64,000 nucleotides of DNA from Fusibacter bizertensis (GCF_029914245.1 NZ_JARYZI010000012.1:53438-117437); one strand, 5' to 3'; shown: positions 15,906 to 24,969, numbered from the stretch's first letter. Numbers and translations are program-made. The notes: generated from the sequence alone by a model not told the origin.

Positions 15906-17420
15906 CTAATCTTCTAAAGAAAATTGATCAACAACCTCTAATGGATATATAACTTCAACTTTCCATGTATCAGCCCCATCAAATTTTGATAATGCTTCAT
16001 AGTTATCGATAAACACTTTAGGATATGTTACGTCACTGGATTGTATATACTGATCATTCGAATTCCAATTTTCCGTAGGTAAATACAGAGGCTGAATGTT
16101 CATGGATACTTCTGACATAGACTTACCAATTTTTTTGTACATTTCCTGAATTGGTTTTATCAATTCTTTTCTAATTGTAACTCCAATCTTATCTGATTGT
16201 ACATTACCTTCAGTTGCATATGCAATTAAAGCAGGTATAAATATTTCATCTTCCCCAAACGTCACTAAATGACTCTTAAAAGGTTCCTCCATCTCATAAA
16301 CATTTAATGTATTTTCAACCGTATCAATGTTTGGATAAAAATAATTTAGATCTTTATAATCATATGTCCCCATATATCCTTCTGCTTTTGGCATATCGAC
16401 TTCTTCCATTTGCGGTAACATGTCCTTAACCTTATCTTCAAATGCTGCAATACATGCTTTGGCATAGTCTTCAGTTGGGTTTTCTTCATAGTATAGTATT
16501 GAATTATACCAACTTTCTTGATTAAATTTCTCTTTAAACGAACTTTTCGAATTTGAACTATTAGAAGCTGCTACGCTTGAGTCTTTTGAAGCATTTGAGT
16601 TAGATGATTCTAAAACGGGTTTTGACAATCCTATATGTGTCAATTGACTATCTGTATTAAATACAAATTCAACAGTATAAGCGCCTGTAAAATACGATAA
16701 AATAATTGAACCATCTTCATAAACTGCCATACCTTCTGGATCATCTACAGTCACTTGAAGGTTAGGTTCTCCAACGATTCCTCTTACATCTTCTATACTC
16801 ATGCTAGGTGAAACACCATAAATCGATTCTTTAGGTGTCACCGAAATAAAAACCAAATCAGAATCTCCAAACTGATACAAAACATCATCATTATAAAGTC
16901 CTGGAGATCCCCAATATTGAGTTAATTCAAGTTTGTCATTATAAAGCGACTTTATCTCATCAAAAGTTGATGACATCGAGCCTTTTATAGTAGGAACCTT
17001 TCCCTCATATGCAGGTAATAAATTGTTTTTCAATATCTTATTTTCATATTCGTAGTTATCGATACAGTACCACTCAGCTATCCAGCCTGTAGTATCACCA
17101 TCTATTATTTTTAGCCACTGTTTGCCCTCGTCACCAAAATAAATTTCTTGAACTTCTACTACTGCATCTTTTTCTAGTTTTCCAATCACATTGCTGTCTA
17201 GGTTATGACCATCTCTGACATTTAAAACGTCTGTTAGAACTCTAACTGAATTAGATTCTTCCGATTCCATCTTTTCAGTTGTAGCTTCGTTATTGTTTGC
17301 CGAAGTCACAACTTCATTTGTGGTTTCTTGGGTACTGTTCATAGATTTCTCTTCGCCTGAACATCCTATGGCAGAAAGTGCCATTACGATGCATAGCAAT
17401 ACGACTAAATATTTTTTCAT
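15906..17420 (-). CDS. Lipoprotein with bacterial SH3 domain
   Basis: A 504-residue secreted lipoprotein. The ATG at 17420 has an AGGAGG site and leads into a signal peptide with lipobox AIGC. A Thr/Asn/Glu-rich linker is followed by an SH3b domain (about 57-122; VLNVRDGHNLDSNVIGKL and WLKIIDGDTTGWIAEWY). SH3b domains often bind cell wall. A middle domain of unknown fold (about 135-270), a Ser/Asn linker and a C-terminal unknown domain (about 300-504) follow. No enzymatic motif is visible. It follows rbsK by 52 bp, so co-transcription is possible. Confidence 0.8.
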   Translation of the reverse strand: MKKYLVVLLCIVMALSAIGCSGEEKSMNSTQETTNEVVTSANNNEATTEKMESEESNSVRVLTDVLNVRDGHNLDSNVIGKLEKDAVVEVQEIYFGDEGKQWLKIIDGDTTGWIAEWYCIDNYEYENKILKNNLLPAYEGKVPTIKGSMSSTFDEIKSLYNDKLELTQYWGSPGLYNDDVLYQFGDSDLVFISVTPKESIYGVSPSMSIEDVRGIVGEPNLQVTVDDPEGMAVYEDGSIILSYFTGAYTVEFVFNTDSQLTHIGLSKPVLESSNSNASKDSSVAASNSSNSKSSFKEKFNQESWYNSILYYEENPTEDYAKACIAAFEDKVKDMLPQMEEVDMPKAEGYMGTYDYKDLNYFYPNIDTVENTLNVYEMEEPFKSHLVTFGEDEIFIPALIAYATEGNVQSDKIGVTIRKELIKPIQEMYKKIGKSMSEVSMNIQPLYLPTENWNSNDQYIQSSDVTYPKVFIDNYEALSKFDGADTWKVEVIYPLEVVDQFSLED

Positions 17421-17472
17421 AAGTCCTCCTAGTATAGTTTTGCATAAAACCAATTATATAAGAAGTCTTTTA

Positions 17473-18405
17473 TTAAAACAAGTAATTGTCAGTCTCATTT
17501 TTCAAATTTATTGCCCTTTTTTTTATATCTGATAAATAAGGCAATGCACTTTGCGCACCCAGTTTAGTCACTGTAAATGCCGCTACCTCTGTTGCAAACT
17601 CCATTGCTTGTTGAGCAGTACCGCCTCTAGAGAGTTCATATATAAACCCGCCAATAAAACTATCTCCAGCTGCTGTAGTATCAACAGCTTTAACAACCTT
17701 TGCAGGTGTATGAAATTGTTTCACTCCATCATAAAACCATGCCCCTTTTGTACCAAGAGTCAAAATAATATTTTTTACGCCTATTTTTTCATACCCCTTG
17801 ATTAAGTCATTGTGCTGAGTATAAGAAATACCAGAAATTTGTTCAAATTCAGTTTCATTTACGACGAGATAATCTACTAACTCTAGTAATTGGTCGTCTA
17901 ATACTTTTGCTGGTGCGGGGTTCAGAAAAGTTGTTTTTCCAAGTTTTTTTGAATGCTTAAGGATTTCAGAAACTGTTTCAATAGGAATTTCAAGCTGTAA
18001 AGCTACATAATCCATCTTATCAAACCATTCACTCTTAACGTCTTCAGGTCTTATTTCTCCATTTGCACCTTCTATCACAACGATAGAATTATCTGCGTTG
18101 TCATTGACCATTATAAAAGCTAAACCGGTTGAAGCATTTTCAGTAACTTCAACATTGTCCTTTACGTTCATCTTCGCTAAATTTGCTTTCAATTGATGAC
18201 CAAAAGTATCATTCCCAACTTTACCAATCATTGTTACATTAGCACCTAACTTACCAAGAGCCACAGCTTGATTCGCACCTTTCCCACCAGGATTATGATG
18301 AAGACCATTTCCTGAAACAGTTTCACCTATCTTGGGTGTTTTATGAACCCTTGTTACTTGATCCATATTCAAACTTCCTATGACGACAATGTTTTTCATA
18401 CTCAT
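17473..18405 (-). CDS. rbsK: Ribokinase
   Basis: PfkB-family kinase of 310 residues that phosphorylates D-ribose at O5. Signature 1 (GGKGANQAVALGKLGA) and signature 2 (DTTAAGDSFIGGF, with catalytic Asp) are present. The N-terminal GSLNMDQ and the substrate-binding residues match RbsK better than fructokinase or PsuK. The ATG has AAGGAG at the right distance. No ribose transporter is adjacent; ribose may come from nucleoside or pseudouridine breakdown (psuG lies 6.5 kb away). Confidence 0.92.
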   Translation of the reverse strand: MSMKNIVVIGSLNMDQVTRVHKTPKIGETVSGNGLHHNPGGKGANQAVALGKLGANVTMIGKVGNDTFGHQLKANLAKMNVKDNVEVTENASTGLAFIMVNDNADNSIVVIEGANGEIRPEDVKSEWFDKMDYVALQLEIPIETVSEILKHSKKLGKTTFLNPAPAKVLDDQLLELVDYLVVNETEFEQISGISYTQHNDLIKGYEKIGVKNIILTLGTKGAWFYDGVKQFHTPAKVVKAVDTTAAGDSFIGGFIYELSRGGTAQQAMEFATEVAAFTVTKLGAQSALPYLSDIKKRAINLKNETDNYLF

Positions 18406-18507
18406 AAGCGACTCCTTTACTGCGAATTAAATGATTACCTTGATTGTATCATTTAATATTTATTCGTCAATTCATCTATATTATTAGCGGATTATTTGTC
18501 TAACCCT

Positions 18508-18566
18508 AAAAAACACCTCCAAGTTAGAATCCAATTCTACTTAATTAGATTCTCTAACATGGAGGT
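18508..18566 (-). terminator. Terminator of adhE
   Basis: Minus-strand arms (18561-18566 outer GGAGGT complement, plus inner GAGAATC/GATTCTAAC pairing) form an interrupted long hairpin closed by ACCTCC/GGAGGT, followed by six U (18508-18513). It lies 55 bases past the adhE stop. Confidence 0.8.
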
Positions 18567-18620
18567 ATAATATCAAAATTAATACGGCTAATAACTCATC
18601 CTTATTTAATTTAATTTATT

Positions 18621-21209
18621 TTATTTTATTTTGTTGTAAGCATTCCGGTATAATTCCTTTAACTCTGAAACCAGTGGATACCTTGGATTAGCACCTGTAC
18701 ATTGATCATCAAAAGCATTGATAGCCATATCATCTAATGATTCTTCAAAACTTTTATGTGATATGCCCGCTTCTTCGATACTTAGTGGCAGCCCAATTTG
18801 AACTTTTAGCTGATTGATAGCATCTATCAAACGTTCAACTTTATCATCTTCAGTTATGCCACCAAGTCCTAGATAGTCACTAATTCTAGCATATCTCCAC
18901 TTTGCATTTGGGTATTTATACTGAGGAAAGGCAGCTTGTTTTCTTGGATTATCCACAGCATTGTATTTGATCACTTCATTGATTAAAAGTGCATTGGCTA
19001 CTCCATGTGGGATATGATGCGCAGCACCCAATTTATGTGCCATTGAGTGACATACACCAAGGAATGCATTTGCAAATGCCATGCCAGCCATTGTAGAAGC
19101 ATGTGCCATTTTTTCTCTTGCTTTTATGTTCGTTTGACCTTCATTATAAGCAATAGGCAAATATTTAAAAATCAACCTTATTGCTTCTAGTGCTTGACCA
19201 TTTGTAAATTCTGATGCAAGTACTGAAACATATGCTTCAATGGCGTGAACTAAAGCATCTATTCCAGATGATGCAGTTAAAGCTCTAGGCATACTCATCA
19301 TCAGTTCTGCATCTACGATTGCCATATTAGGTGTAAGCTCGTAATCTGCAAGGGGATATTTAAAGCCTGTTTTTTCATCAGTTATAACCGCAAAAGGTGT
19401 CACTTCTGATCCTGTTCCAGCGGAAGTAGGGATGGCAATCATACTGGCTTTTTTACCTAATTTAGGGAAGCTATACACACGCTTTCTAATATCCATAAAT
19501 CGCATTGCTAAGTCTTCAAATTCAACGGTTGGATGTTCGTATAATGTCCACATTATTTTCGCTGCATCCATAGGTGAACCACCACCAAGGGCAATGATTA
19601 CATCTGGCTCGAAACTAAGCATATCTTCAGCACCTTTTTTTGCTGTTTTTAAAGTTGGATCAGGTTCAACATCGAAAAAAACTTTTGAGTCAATCCCTAG
19701 CTCATCTAAAAGTATTGTCACTTTATCAACAAATCCTAACTCAAATAAGACCTTATCTGTAACAATGTATGCCCGCTTCTTCTTTTGTTCTTTAAGTTCT
19801 TTAAGAGCAACCCCCATACATCCATATTTGAAATATATTTTTTCTGGTACCCTGAACCAAAGCATATTTTCTCTCCTTTCAGCTACCTGTTTAATGTTGA
19901 GTAAATGCTTTACACCAACGTTTTCAGAAACTGAATTGCCACCCCATGAACCACAACCTAATGTCAATGATGGTGCTAACTTAAAATTGTAAATATCACC
20001 AATAGCTCCCTGAGAAGCTGGCATATTAATAATGGTTCTACCCGTTTTCATCATGTTTCCAAATTTCTCAATTCTATCTTTAGACTTTATTGGATCAGTA
20101 TACAGTACAGATGTATGTCCAAATCCTCCAAGCTCAATCAATCGTTCTGCTTTAGTAAGGGCAATATCAAAATTTTTGACTTTATAAAGTGCAAGTACTG
20201 GAGATAATTTTTCGTGCGAAAAGGCTTCTTCACGCTCAACTGAGCTCACTTCACCTATAAGAATTTTTGTTGCTTCATCCACTTCAATTCCAGCCATTTT
20301 TGCAATCGCATATGCTGACTGACCAACAATCTTTCCGTTTAGATGACCGTCTATGAGTATGATCTTACGCATCGCTTCTGTTTCTGCTTTGTTCAAAATA
20401 TATGCGCCATGTTCAGCAAATTCTTTCTTAACTTCTTGATACACATCTTCAACCACAATTGCAGCTTGTTCTGATGCACAGATCACACCATTATCAAAGC
20501 TTTTTGATAAGAGAATAGAGTTTACTGCCATTTTGATATGTGCAGTTTCATCAATGATTGCAGGTGTATTACCTGCACCAACTCCAATCGCTGGTTTTCC
20601 TGATGAATAGGCCGCTTTCACCATTCCCGGACCACCAGTTGCTAGGATTAGATCCGATTCAGCCATCACCATCTGTGTTAATTCAAGTGATGGTTCATCA
20701 ATCCACGATATTATATTCTTAGGTGCACCAGCTTTTACAGCTGCATCAAGTATAATTTTTGCAGCCGCTATTGTTGCCTTTTTAGCTCTTGGATGTGGCG
20801 ATAGAATCATTCCATTTCTAGTTTTTAAAGCCAGTAAAATTTTAAAAATTGCCGTAGATGTTGGGTTAGTAGTCGGTATGACAGCAGCTACAACACCTAT
20901 TGGCTCAGCAACTCTTGTAAATCCAAAAGAGGTATCTTTTTCAATAACACCACACGTTTTTTCGTCTTTGTATTGGTTATAGATGTACTCAGATGCAAAG
21001 TGATTTTTAATTACTTTATCTTCTAGTATCCCCATCCCTGTTTCTTCAACTGCAAGCTTTGCTAAAGAAATACGCGCATTATTTGCAGCAATAGCAGCTC
21101 TTCTAAAAATTTCATCAACCTGTTCTTGCGTATATATACTATATTCTTTTTGAGCGGCTCTGACTTGCTCAAATGCTTTTTGTAACTCCTCTATATTAGT
21201 AATAGCCAT
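18621..21209 (-). CDS. adhE: Bifunctional acetaldehyde-CoA/alcohol dehydrogenase
   Basis: An 862-residue fusion that reduces acetyl-CoA to acetaldehyde and then ethanol, oxidising two NADH; it usually forms spirosomes. The N-terminal aldehyde dehydrogenase domain (about 1-440) has catalytic Cys (NGVICASEQ, residue 244 from this start). The C-terminal iron-dependent alcohol dehydrogenase domain has GGGSPMDAAK and the metal-binding segments DALVHAIEAY and GVCHSMAHKLGAAHHIPHG. The ATG at 21209 is chosen because AAAGGTGG is 7 bases upstream; an ATG 6 bases earlier is too close to it. A Rex-like site lies upstream. Confidence 0.97.
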   Translation of the reverse strand: MAITNIEELQKAFEQVRAAQKEYSIYTQEQVDEIFRRAAIAANNARISLAKLAVEETGMGILEDKVIKNHFASEYIYNQYKDEKTCGVIEKDTSFGFTRVAEPIGVVAAVIPTTNPTSTAIFKILLALKTRNGMILSPHPRAKKATIAAAKIILDAAVKAGAPKNIISWIDEPSLELTQMVMAESDLILATGGPGMVKAAYSSGKPAIGVGAGNTPAIIDETAHIKMAVNSILLSKSFDNGVICASEQAAIVVEDVYQEVKKEFAEHGAYILNKAETEAMRKIILIDGHLNGKIVGQSAYAIAKMAGIEVDEATKILIGEVSSVEREEAFSHEKLSPVLALYKVKNFDIALTKAERLIELGGFGHTSVLYTDPIKSKDRIEKFGNMMKTGRTIINMPASQGAIGDIYNFKLAPSLTLGCGSWGGNSVSENVGVKHLLNIKQVAERRENMLWFRVPEKIYFKYGCMGVALKELKEQKKKRAYIVTDKVLFELGFVDKVTILLDELGIDSKVFFDVEPDPTLKTAKKGAEDMLSFEPDVIIALGGGSPMDAAKIMWTLYEHPTVEFEDLAMRFMDIRKRVYSFPKLGKKASMIAIPTSAGTGSEVTPFAVITDEKTGFKYPLADYELTPNMAIVDAELMMSMPRALTASSGIDALVHAIEAYVSVLASEFTNGQALEAIRLIFKYLPIAYNEGQTNIKAREKMAHASTMAGMAFANAFLGVCHSMAHKLGAAHHIPHGVANALLINEVIKYNAVDNPRKQAAFPQYKYPNAKWRYARISDYLGLGGITEDDKVERLIDAINQLKVQIGLPLSIEEAGISHKSFEESLDDMAINAFDDQCTGANPRYPLVSELKELYRNAYNKIK

Positions 21210-21372
21210 GTCCATACCACCTTTCGAAATCGTTAATATATCTCATCTTGTTTACACACTCATCGTAACACAAAGATAGTTAAAAATATATCAATTAAAA
21301 GCGTAATATCGATTAATAAATGTTAACAATTTAAAACAGTCGTTGAAAATACTCAGTTTTGAATTTGATTAA

Positions 21373-21390
21373 TCGTTATTTTTTTAACAA
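21373..21390. promoter_or_regulatory. Rex-like operator upstream of adhE
   Basis: TCGTTAT-TTTT-TTAACAA matches the clostridial Rex consensus TTGTTAAN4TTAACAA at 12 of 14 specified positions, with the right half perfect. Rex is the NADH/NAD+-sensing repressor that commonly controls adhE. It lies 164 bases before the start codon; a separate TTAACAA half-site is at about 21323-21329. No Rex gene is in the window. Confidence 0.5.
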
Positions 21391-21491
21391 TAATAGTTAG
21401 GAATCAAGCTCTTCTTTCTACGAATATTACGAAATCGTCATGATTAGAGTTAGATAAATACTTCACTGTAATATATTTGTAATATAAAAAA

Positions 21492-21751
21492 GAGGACGCA
21501 TGTGCCCCACCAATATAAGTAGTCCATTTTGTTGCTGTAGAACATATATGTAAATCGAAAAAGGGTAGCAAATTAGTTGCCGAAAGTGCATCCCGCAGGA
21601 ACGAGGACGCATGTGCCCTCACATGTAGGTAGTCCATTTTGTTGCTGTAGAACTATTTGATATTAAATTGAAAATGACCGATGTAAATCAACTAAAGTGC
21701 ATTCCGCAGGAACGAGGACGCATGTGCTTTAGTTGATTTACATCGGTCATT
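21492..21751. repeat. Tandem repeat with exact 111-bp period, 2.3 copies
   Basis: The string GAGGACGCATGTGC begins at 21492, 21603 and 21714, so spacing is 111 bases twice. After copies 1 and 2 a common segment follows (AGTCCATTTTGTTGCTGTAG, 21521-21540 and 21632-21651). Copies 2 and 3 are preceded by AAGTGCATYCCGCAGGAAC. The rest of each unit is diverged. No similarity to an insertion sequence end was noted. Small reading frames across it are judged accidental. Confidence 0.8.
21673..21751 (-). terminator. Long perfect hairpin behind porB containing the third repeat core
   Basis: Arms 21673-21697 and 21727-21751 are a perfect 25-bp inverted repeat. Five more pairs (two G-U) extend it to 30 bp around a 19-base loop at 21703-21721. 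On the minus strand it begins 40 bases after the porB stop and is followed by a weak U-rich tract, so it may end the por transcript. It is much longer than other terminators in the window. Confidence 0.6.
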
Positions 21752-21790
21752 ATTTAACTATCTCAAATCGGTCTACCCCAACATACAGGA

Positions 21791-22684
21791 CTACTTAACC
21801 CAATTACGCCTCATCTTCTCCCACTTCTTATCTCTCGCTGCTTCAAGCTGCTTGATCTCAGCGTCCTTAAGGTGTTTGAATCTACCTTGCTTTTTCACAT
21901 AGTTTTCTACTGGTGTGAATTCTTTTGGATTTTTGTTGAGTTTAAACTCGCCATCTTCATACTCTGCTAAGTACCAAAGACCACAGTCTACGGCTTCTTT
22001 TGCAAGTGAGATGGTGATTTCACTAGTGGTTCCCCAACCAGTAGGGCATGGTGCAAGAACGTGGATATAAGATGTTCCTTTAACGGATTTTGCTTTTTCT
22101 ACTTTCATCATATAATCTTCAAGATAGCCAACACTTGCCGTTGCTGCATAAGCAATATCATGTGCTGCGACGATCTCAAACATATTTTTCTTCATCGTCG
22201 TAGAACCTGGGAGGTTTGCACCTGCAGGAGAAGTCGTTGTTTTTGTACCAAATGGCGTCAAGCCACTTTTTTGAATACCTGTGTTCATATAAGCTTCATT
22301 GTCATTACAGAAATAGATGATTTGATCGCCTCTGTCAATTGCACCAGAGAGTGCTTGAAGGCCAATATCAGCTGTTCCACCGTCTCCAGCAAAGCCCACT
22401 GAATATGTGTCCTTTATGCCAAGTGCTTGTAAACCTGCTGCAACGCCAGCTGCAACTGCACCTGTTGATGCAAAAGGTGTGATGATGGCATTGGTTCTAA
22501 ACGCCATGTTTGGATATATAAATGAAACCGCAGACATACATCCTGCTGGTAATGATGCAAAAGTTCGCTCGCCTAATATCTTCATTGCAAGACGTACGGC
22601 TAAGCTTTCGCCACAACCGCCACATGCTTTATGCCCATAAAAGAGCTCTTCGTTCGTTAGATTTCTCGCTGTTATCCTCTCCAT
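21791..22684 (-). CDS. porB: 2-oxoacid (pyruvate):ferredoxin oxidoreductase, beta subunit
   Basis: TPP-binding subunit, 297 residues. It carries KACGGCGESL (cluster-ligand cysteines), GDGGTADIGLQALSGA for TPP/Mg binding, and NDEAYMNTGIQ, all typical of PorB. Together the four subunits convert pyruvate and CoA to acetyl-CoA and CO2 with reduced ferredoxin. The ATG at 22684 overlaps the porA stop (TAATG), replacing a GTG 12 bases earlier. Last gene of porG-porD-porA-porB. Specificity for pyruvate over other 2-oxoacids is likely but not proven by the sequence. Confidence 0.93.
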   Translation of the reverse strand: MERITARNLTNEELFYGHKACGGCGESLAVRLAMKILGERTFASLPAGCMSAVSFIYPNMAFRTNAIITPFASTGAVAAGVAAGLQALGIKDTYSVGFAGDGGTADIGLQALSGAIDRGDQIIYFCNDNEAYMNTGIQKSGLTPFGTKTTTSPAGANLPGSTTMKKNMFEIVAAHDIAYAATASVGYLEDYMMKVEKAKSVKGTSYIHVLAPCPTGWGTTSEITISLAKEAVDCGLWYLAEYEDGEFKLNKNPKEFTPVENYVKKQGRFKHLKDAEIKQLEAARDKKWEKMRRNWVK

Positions 22685-23898
22685 TATAATGCACACCTCA
22701 CATTCATATAGTGAATTCGATCTTGTGGTTTGCTTGCAACATTAGCATCATTAACATCAGCTGAAGTTTCCAGATGAACTAACATCTTTTCATACATCTC
22801 ATGGATGTTTTCTTTTGTCACATCTCTACCACCAAGTCCGCAGATAAAGTTATCTACCTTTTGTGATGCGCCTTCTTGCATAAGTGCAGAATTTACATTG
22901 GTAAAGATCGTCCCTTCATAGCCAAATGAGATGTTTTTATCAACGACGCCAACCACTTTAGCATTTTTAAGTGCCTCTGTAAGTGCCTTGGTTGGGAAGG
23001 GTCTAAGGTATCTCAGTTTTAGAAGACCTACTTTTTTACCTTCAGCTCGAAGCGTCTTCTGAACCATACGCGCCGTACCAGTGATACTACCTGTTGTTAC
23101 GAGGATGACATCCGCGTCTTCACAGTCAACCGTCTCTAGGAGTCCGTTATAACCTCTACCAAATTGTTTTTCAAATGCTGCGTCTACTTGCTCAATGACA
23201 CTGATGGATTCAATCATTTCTTCATTTTGCTTGATTTTAAACTCCATGTTATAGTTGTTACCCGCCGTGATACATAAACTCTTAGGTGCTTCCATGCTCA
23301 TGATATTTTCAGATAAGTTGATCGGTGGTAAAAAAGCGTCTACTTCTTCTTGCGTCGGAATATCTACCACTTCGTAGGTATGTGTCAAAACAAAACCATC
23401 TAAGTTAACCATAAATGGTGTCAATACTTTTGGGTCTTCTGCTATTTTATAGGCTTGAATCATCATATCAAGCGCTTCTTGGGCATCTTCAACATAAACT
23501 TGTATCCAACCTGAATTGAGCATGAACATAGAGTCCATTTGGTCGCCATAGATGTTCCAAGGCGTTGCAAGTGCTCTGTTGGCATTCATCATCACGATTG
23601 GCATCCTTGCACCACTTGCATAAGGCAAATTCTCTGCCATATATAGTAAGCCCTGTGATGAAGTTGCTGTAAATGCTCTTGCGCCTACGGAACTTACACC
23701 CATTGCCGCTGCAAGGGCACTGTGTTCTGATTCTACATGCATGTAGATGGACTGTAATGAACCGTCCTCCACAAATTCAGATAATCTTTCCACAACGATG
23801 GTTTGAGGTGTAATAGGATAGGCTGAAATGACGTGCGGTCTTGCAAGTCTCACACCCTCTGCTACTGCGTCGTTTCCACTGACAAATCTTCTAGCCAT
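22684..23898 (-). CDS. porA: 2-oxoacid (pyruvate):ferredoxin oxidoreductase, alpha subunit
   Basis: A 404-residue alpha subunit. The N-terminal pyrimidine-binding TPP domain begins GNDAVAEGVRLARPHVISAYPITPQT, and YMHVESEHSALAAAMG and ATSSQGLLYMAENL are conserved. A C-terminal transketolase-like domain follows (DADVILVTTGSITGTAR; KLRYLRPFPTKAL). Its first 8 bases overlap the porD end, and its stop overlaps the porB start. Separate gamma, delta, alpha and beta genes are the ancestral type seen in Thermotoga and archaea, unlike the single-chain PFOR of many clostridia. Confidence 0.94.
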   Translation of the reverse strand: MARRFVSGNDAVAEGVRLARPHVISAYPITPQTIVVERLSEFVEDGSLQSIYMHVESEHSALAAAMGVSSVGARAFTATSSQGLLYMAENLPYASGARMPIVMMNANRALATPWNIYGDQMDSMFMLNSGWIQVYVEDAQEALDMMIQAYKIAEDPKVLTPFMVNLDGFVLTHTYEVVDIPTQEEVDAFLPPINLSENIMSMEAPKSLCITAGNNYNMEFKIKQNEEMIESISVIEQVDAAFEKQFGRGYNGLLETVDCEDADVILVTTGSITGTARMVQKTLRAEGKKVGLLKLRYLRPFPTKALTEALKNAKVVGVVDKNISFGYEGTIFTNVNSALMQEGASQKVDNFICGLGGRDVTKENIHEMYEKMLVHLETSADVNDANVASKPQDRIHYMNVRCAL

Positions 23899-24196
23899 TG
23901 ATTGCCTCCTTCACCATGTTGATGGCTTTTGGTTTGCATTCATGTGCGCAAACGCCACAGCCTTTACAAAAATCATAATCTATCTCAAGTTGATCGCCAG
24001 ATTTGTCGATGACGCCATCTGGGCATACTAAAAAGCAACGCATACATTTGATGCATTTTTCTTGATCTATGACAGGTCTAAACGTTCTCCAGCCGGCATT
24101 GATACTGGTAAGGTGATCGCTATCACATGTAGCGCCCATAGGATAATCTCTGACAGTTTCAGGGTCTTTAAAATTTACCATTTTAGGTCTATTCAC
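23891..24196 (-). CDS. porD: 2-oxoacid (pyruvate):ferredoxin oxidoreductase, delta subunit
   Basis: A 101-residue ferredoxin-like subunit with two [4Fe-4S] motifs: CIKCMRCFLVCPDG and CKGCGVCAHECKPKA. It passes electrons from the TPP site to external ferredoxin. It overlaps porG upstream and porA downstream by 8 bases each, so translation is coupled. Confidence 0.94.
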   Translation of the reverse strand: MNRPKMVNFKDPETVRDYPMGATCDSDHLTSINAGWRTFRPVIDQEKCIKCMRCFLVCPDGVIDKSGDQLEIDYDFCKGCGVCAHECKPKAINMVKEAING

Positions 24197-24731
24197 GGGA
24201 TGCTACCTCCTTTACAACATAATCAAATAAGGCTATATTTTTACCTGCAATTTTAGGGTTCATACTATCTTCAATTGCTGATTTACAACTTTCTGTCTCA
24301 ACGACGCCTGTTATGGCTACAAGTGCTGCTAGCATCGCGGTATTTGTGATTGGGATCCCTAGATAATCAAGCGCCATCTGAGTCGCATCTAATCCCACCA
24401 CTCTTTGTGATAACTCTGCTTGATATCTTTCTGGGTTTTTAGTGTTGATGAGCACGATAGAATTCTCTTTTAATCCTACTTTAACATCAGCACCCCATAG
24501 TGTTTCATCTAAAATAATCACATAATCGCATACGTCTAGTTCACTGCGATCTGTAATTTTATAATCATCTATTCGGGTGAAGCCAAGTACTGGTGCCCCT
24601 CTTCTCTCTGGTCCAAACGAAGGAAATGCCTGTGCGTATTTGCCATCATATACAGATGCTGCAAGGCCAAGTAACCGCGCTACTGTAAAGCTACCTTGTC
24701 CACCTCTTCCATGCCATCTTACTTCTATCAT
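24189..24731 (-). CDS. porG: 2-oxoacid (pyruvate):ferredoxin oxidoreductase, gamma subunit
   Basis: A 180-residue gamma subunit beginning MIEVRWHGRGGQGSFTVARLL, the usual N-terminus. That ATG (24731) has AAGGGG 6 bases upstream, whereas the longer frame would use TTG. FPSFGPERRGAPVLGFTRID is also conserved. First gene of the por operon, behind a TTGACA/TATTCT promoter with a palindrome at its start point. Confidence 0.94.
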   Translation of the reverse strand: MIEVRWHGRGGQGSFTVARLLGLAASVYDGKYAQAFPSFGPERRGAPVLGFTRIDDYKITDRSELDVCDYVIILDETLWGADVKVGLKENSIVLINTKNPERYQAELSQRVVGLDATQMALDYLGIPITNTAMLAALVAITGVVETESCKSAIEDSMNPKIAGKNIALFDYVVKEVASRE

Positions 24732-24766
24732 CTCATACCCCTTAATCATATTTGACTTGAGCAACT

Positions 24767-24784
24767 CTTCTGATATATCAGAAG
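24767..24784. promoter_or_regulatory. 18-bp palindrome at the por transcription start (putative operator)
   Basis: CTTCTGATATATCAGAAG is perfectly self-complementary and starts about 10 bases downstream of the -10 box, covering the predicted start point. There is no U-run beside it, so it is more likely a repressor site than a terminator. Confidence 0.6.
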
Positions 24785-24793
24785 TATATTTAA

Positions 24794-24822
24794 AGAATAA
24801 TGGAATTTAGGAGACGTGTCAA
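24794..24822 (-). promoter_or_regulatory. Promoter of the porGDAB operon
   Basis: Minus-strand consensus TTGACA (24817-24822), a 17-base spacer and TATTCT (24794-24799) are present. The start is predicted near 24787, about 56 bases before porG. Confidence 0.85.
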
Positions 24823-24876
24823 CACGATTTGCTAAATAATTTTAATTTATCAAATTTTTTTATAATTATTTACAAA

Positions 24877-24927
24877 TAAAAAAGCGTCAAGACAACTGAT
24901 GCTAATTTTAGCTCAATACTTGACGCT
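24877..24927 (-). terminator. Terminator of psuK-psuG
   Basis: Minus-strand stem AGCGTCAAG/CTTGACGCT (24919-24927 with 24883-24891) encloses an inner GCTAA/TTAGC hairpin and is followed by six or seven U (24877-24883). Confidence 0.88.
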
Positions 24928-24969
24928 CTATTTGGGGGAATATTGGTTTGCTTTATTAATTTCTTCTGC

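Noticed and set aside
21318..21330. Second Rex site (TGTTAACAA) near adhE
   Set aside because: Only one half-site matches; the other half departs at most positions.
21404..21637. Minus-strand 77-codon frame over the 111-bp repeat
   Set aside because: No convincing ribosome site, composition unlike proteins of the window, and the frame only reflects the repeated DNA (the same 7-8 residues recur).
21492..21751. CRISPR array or integron attC array as explanation for the repeat
   Set aside because: Period is 111 bp with conserved blocks inside the units, only 2.3 copies, and no cas genes or integrase nearby; attC consensus ends are not present.
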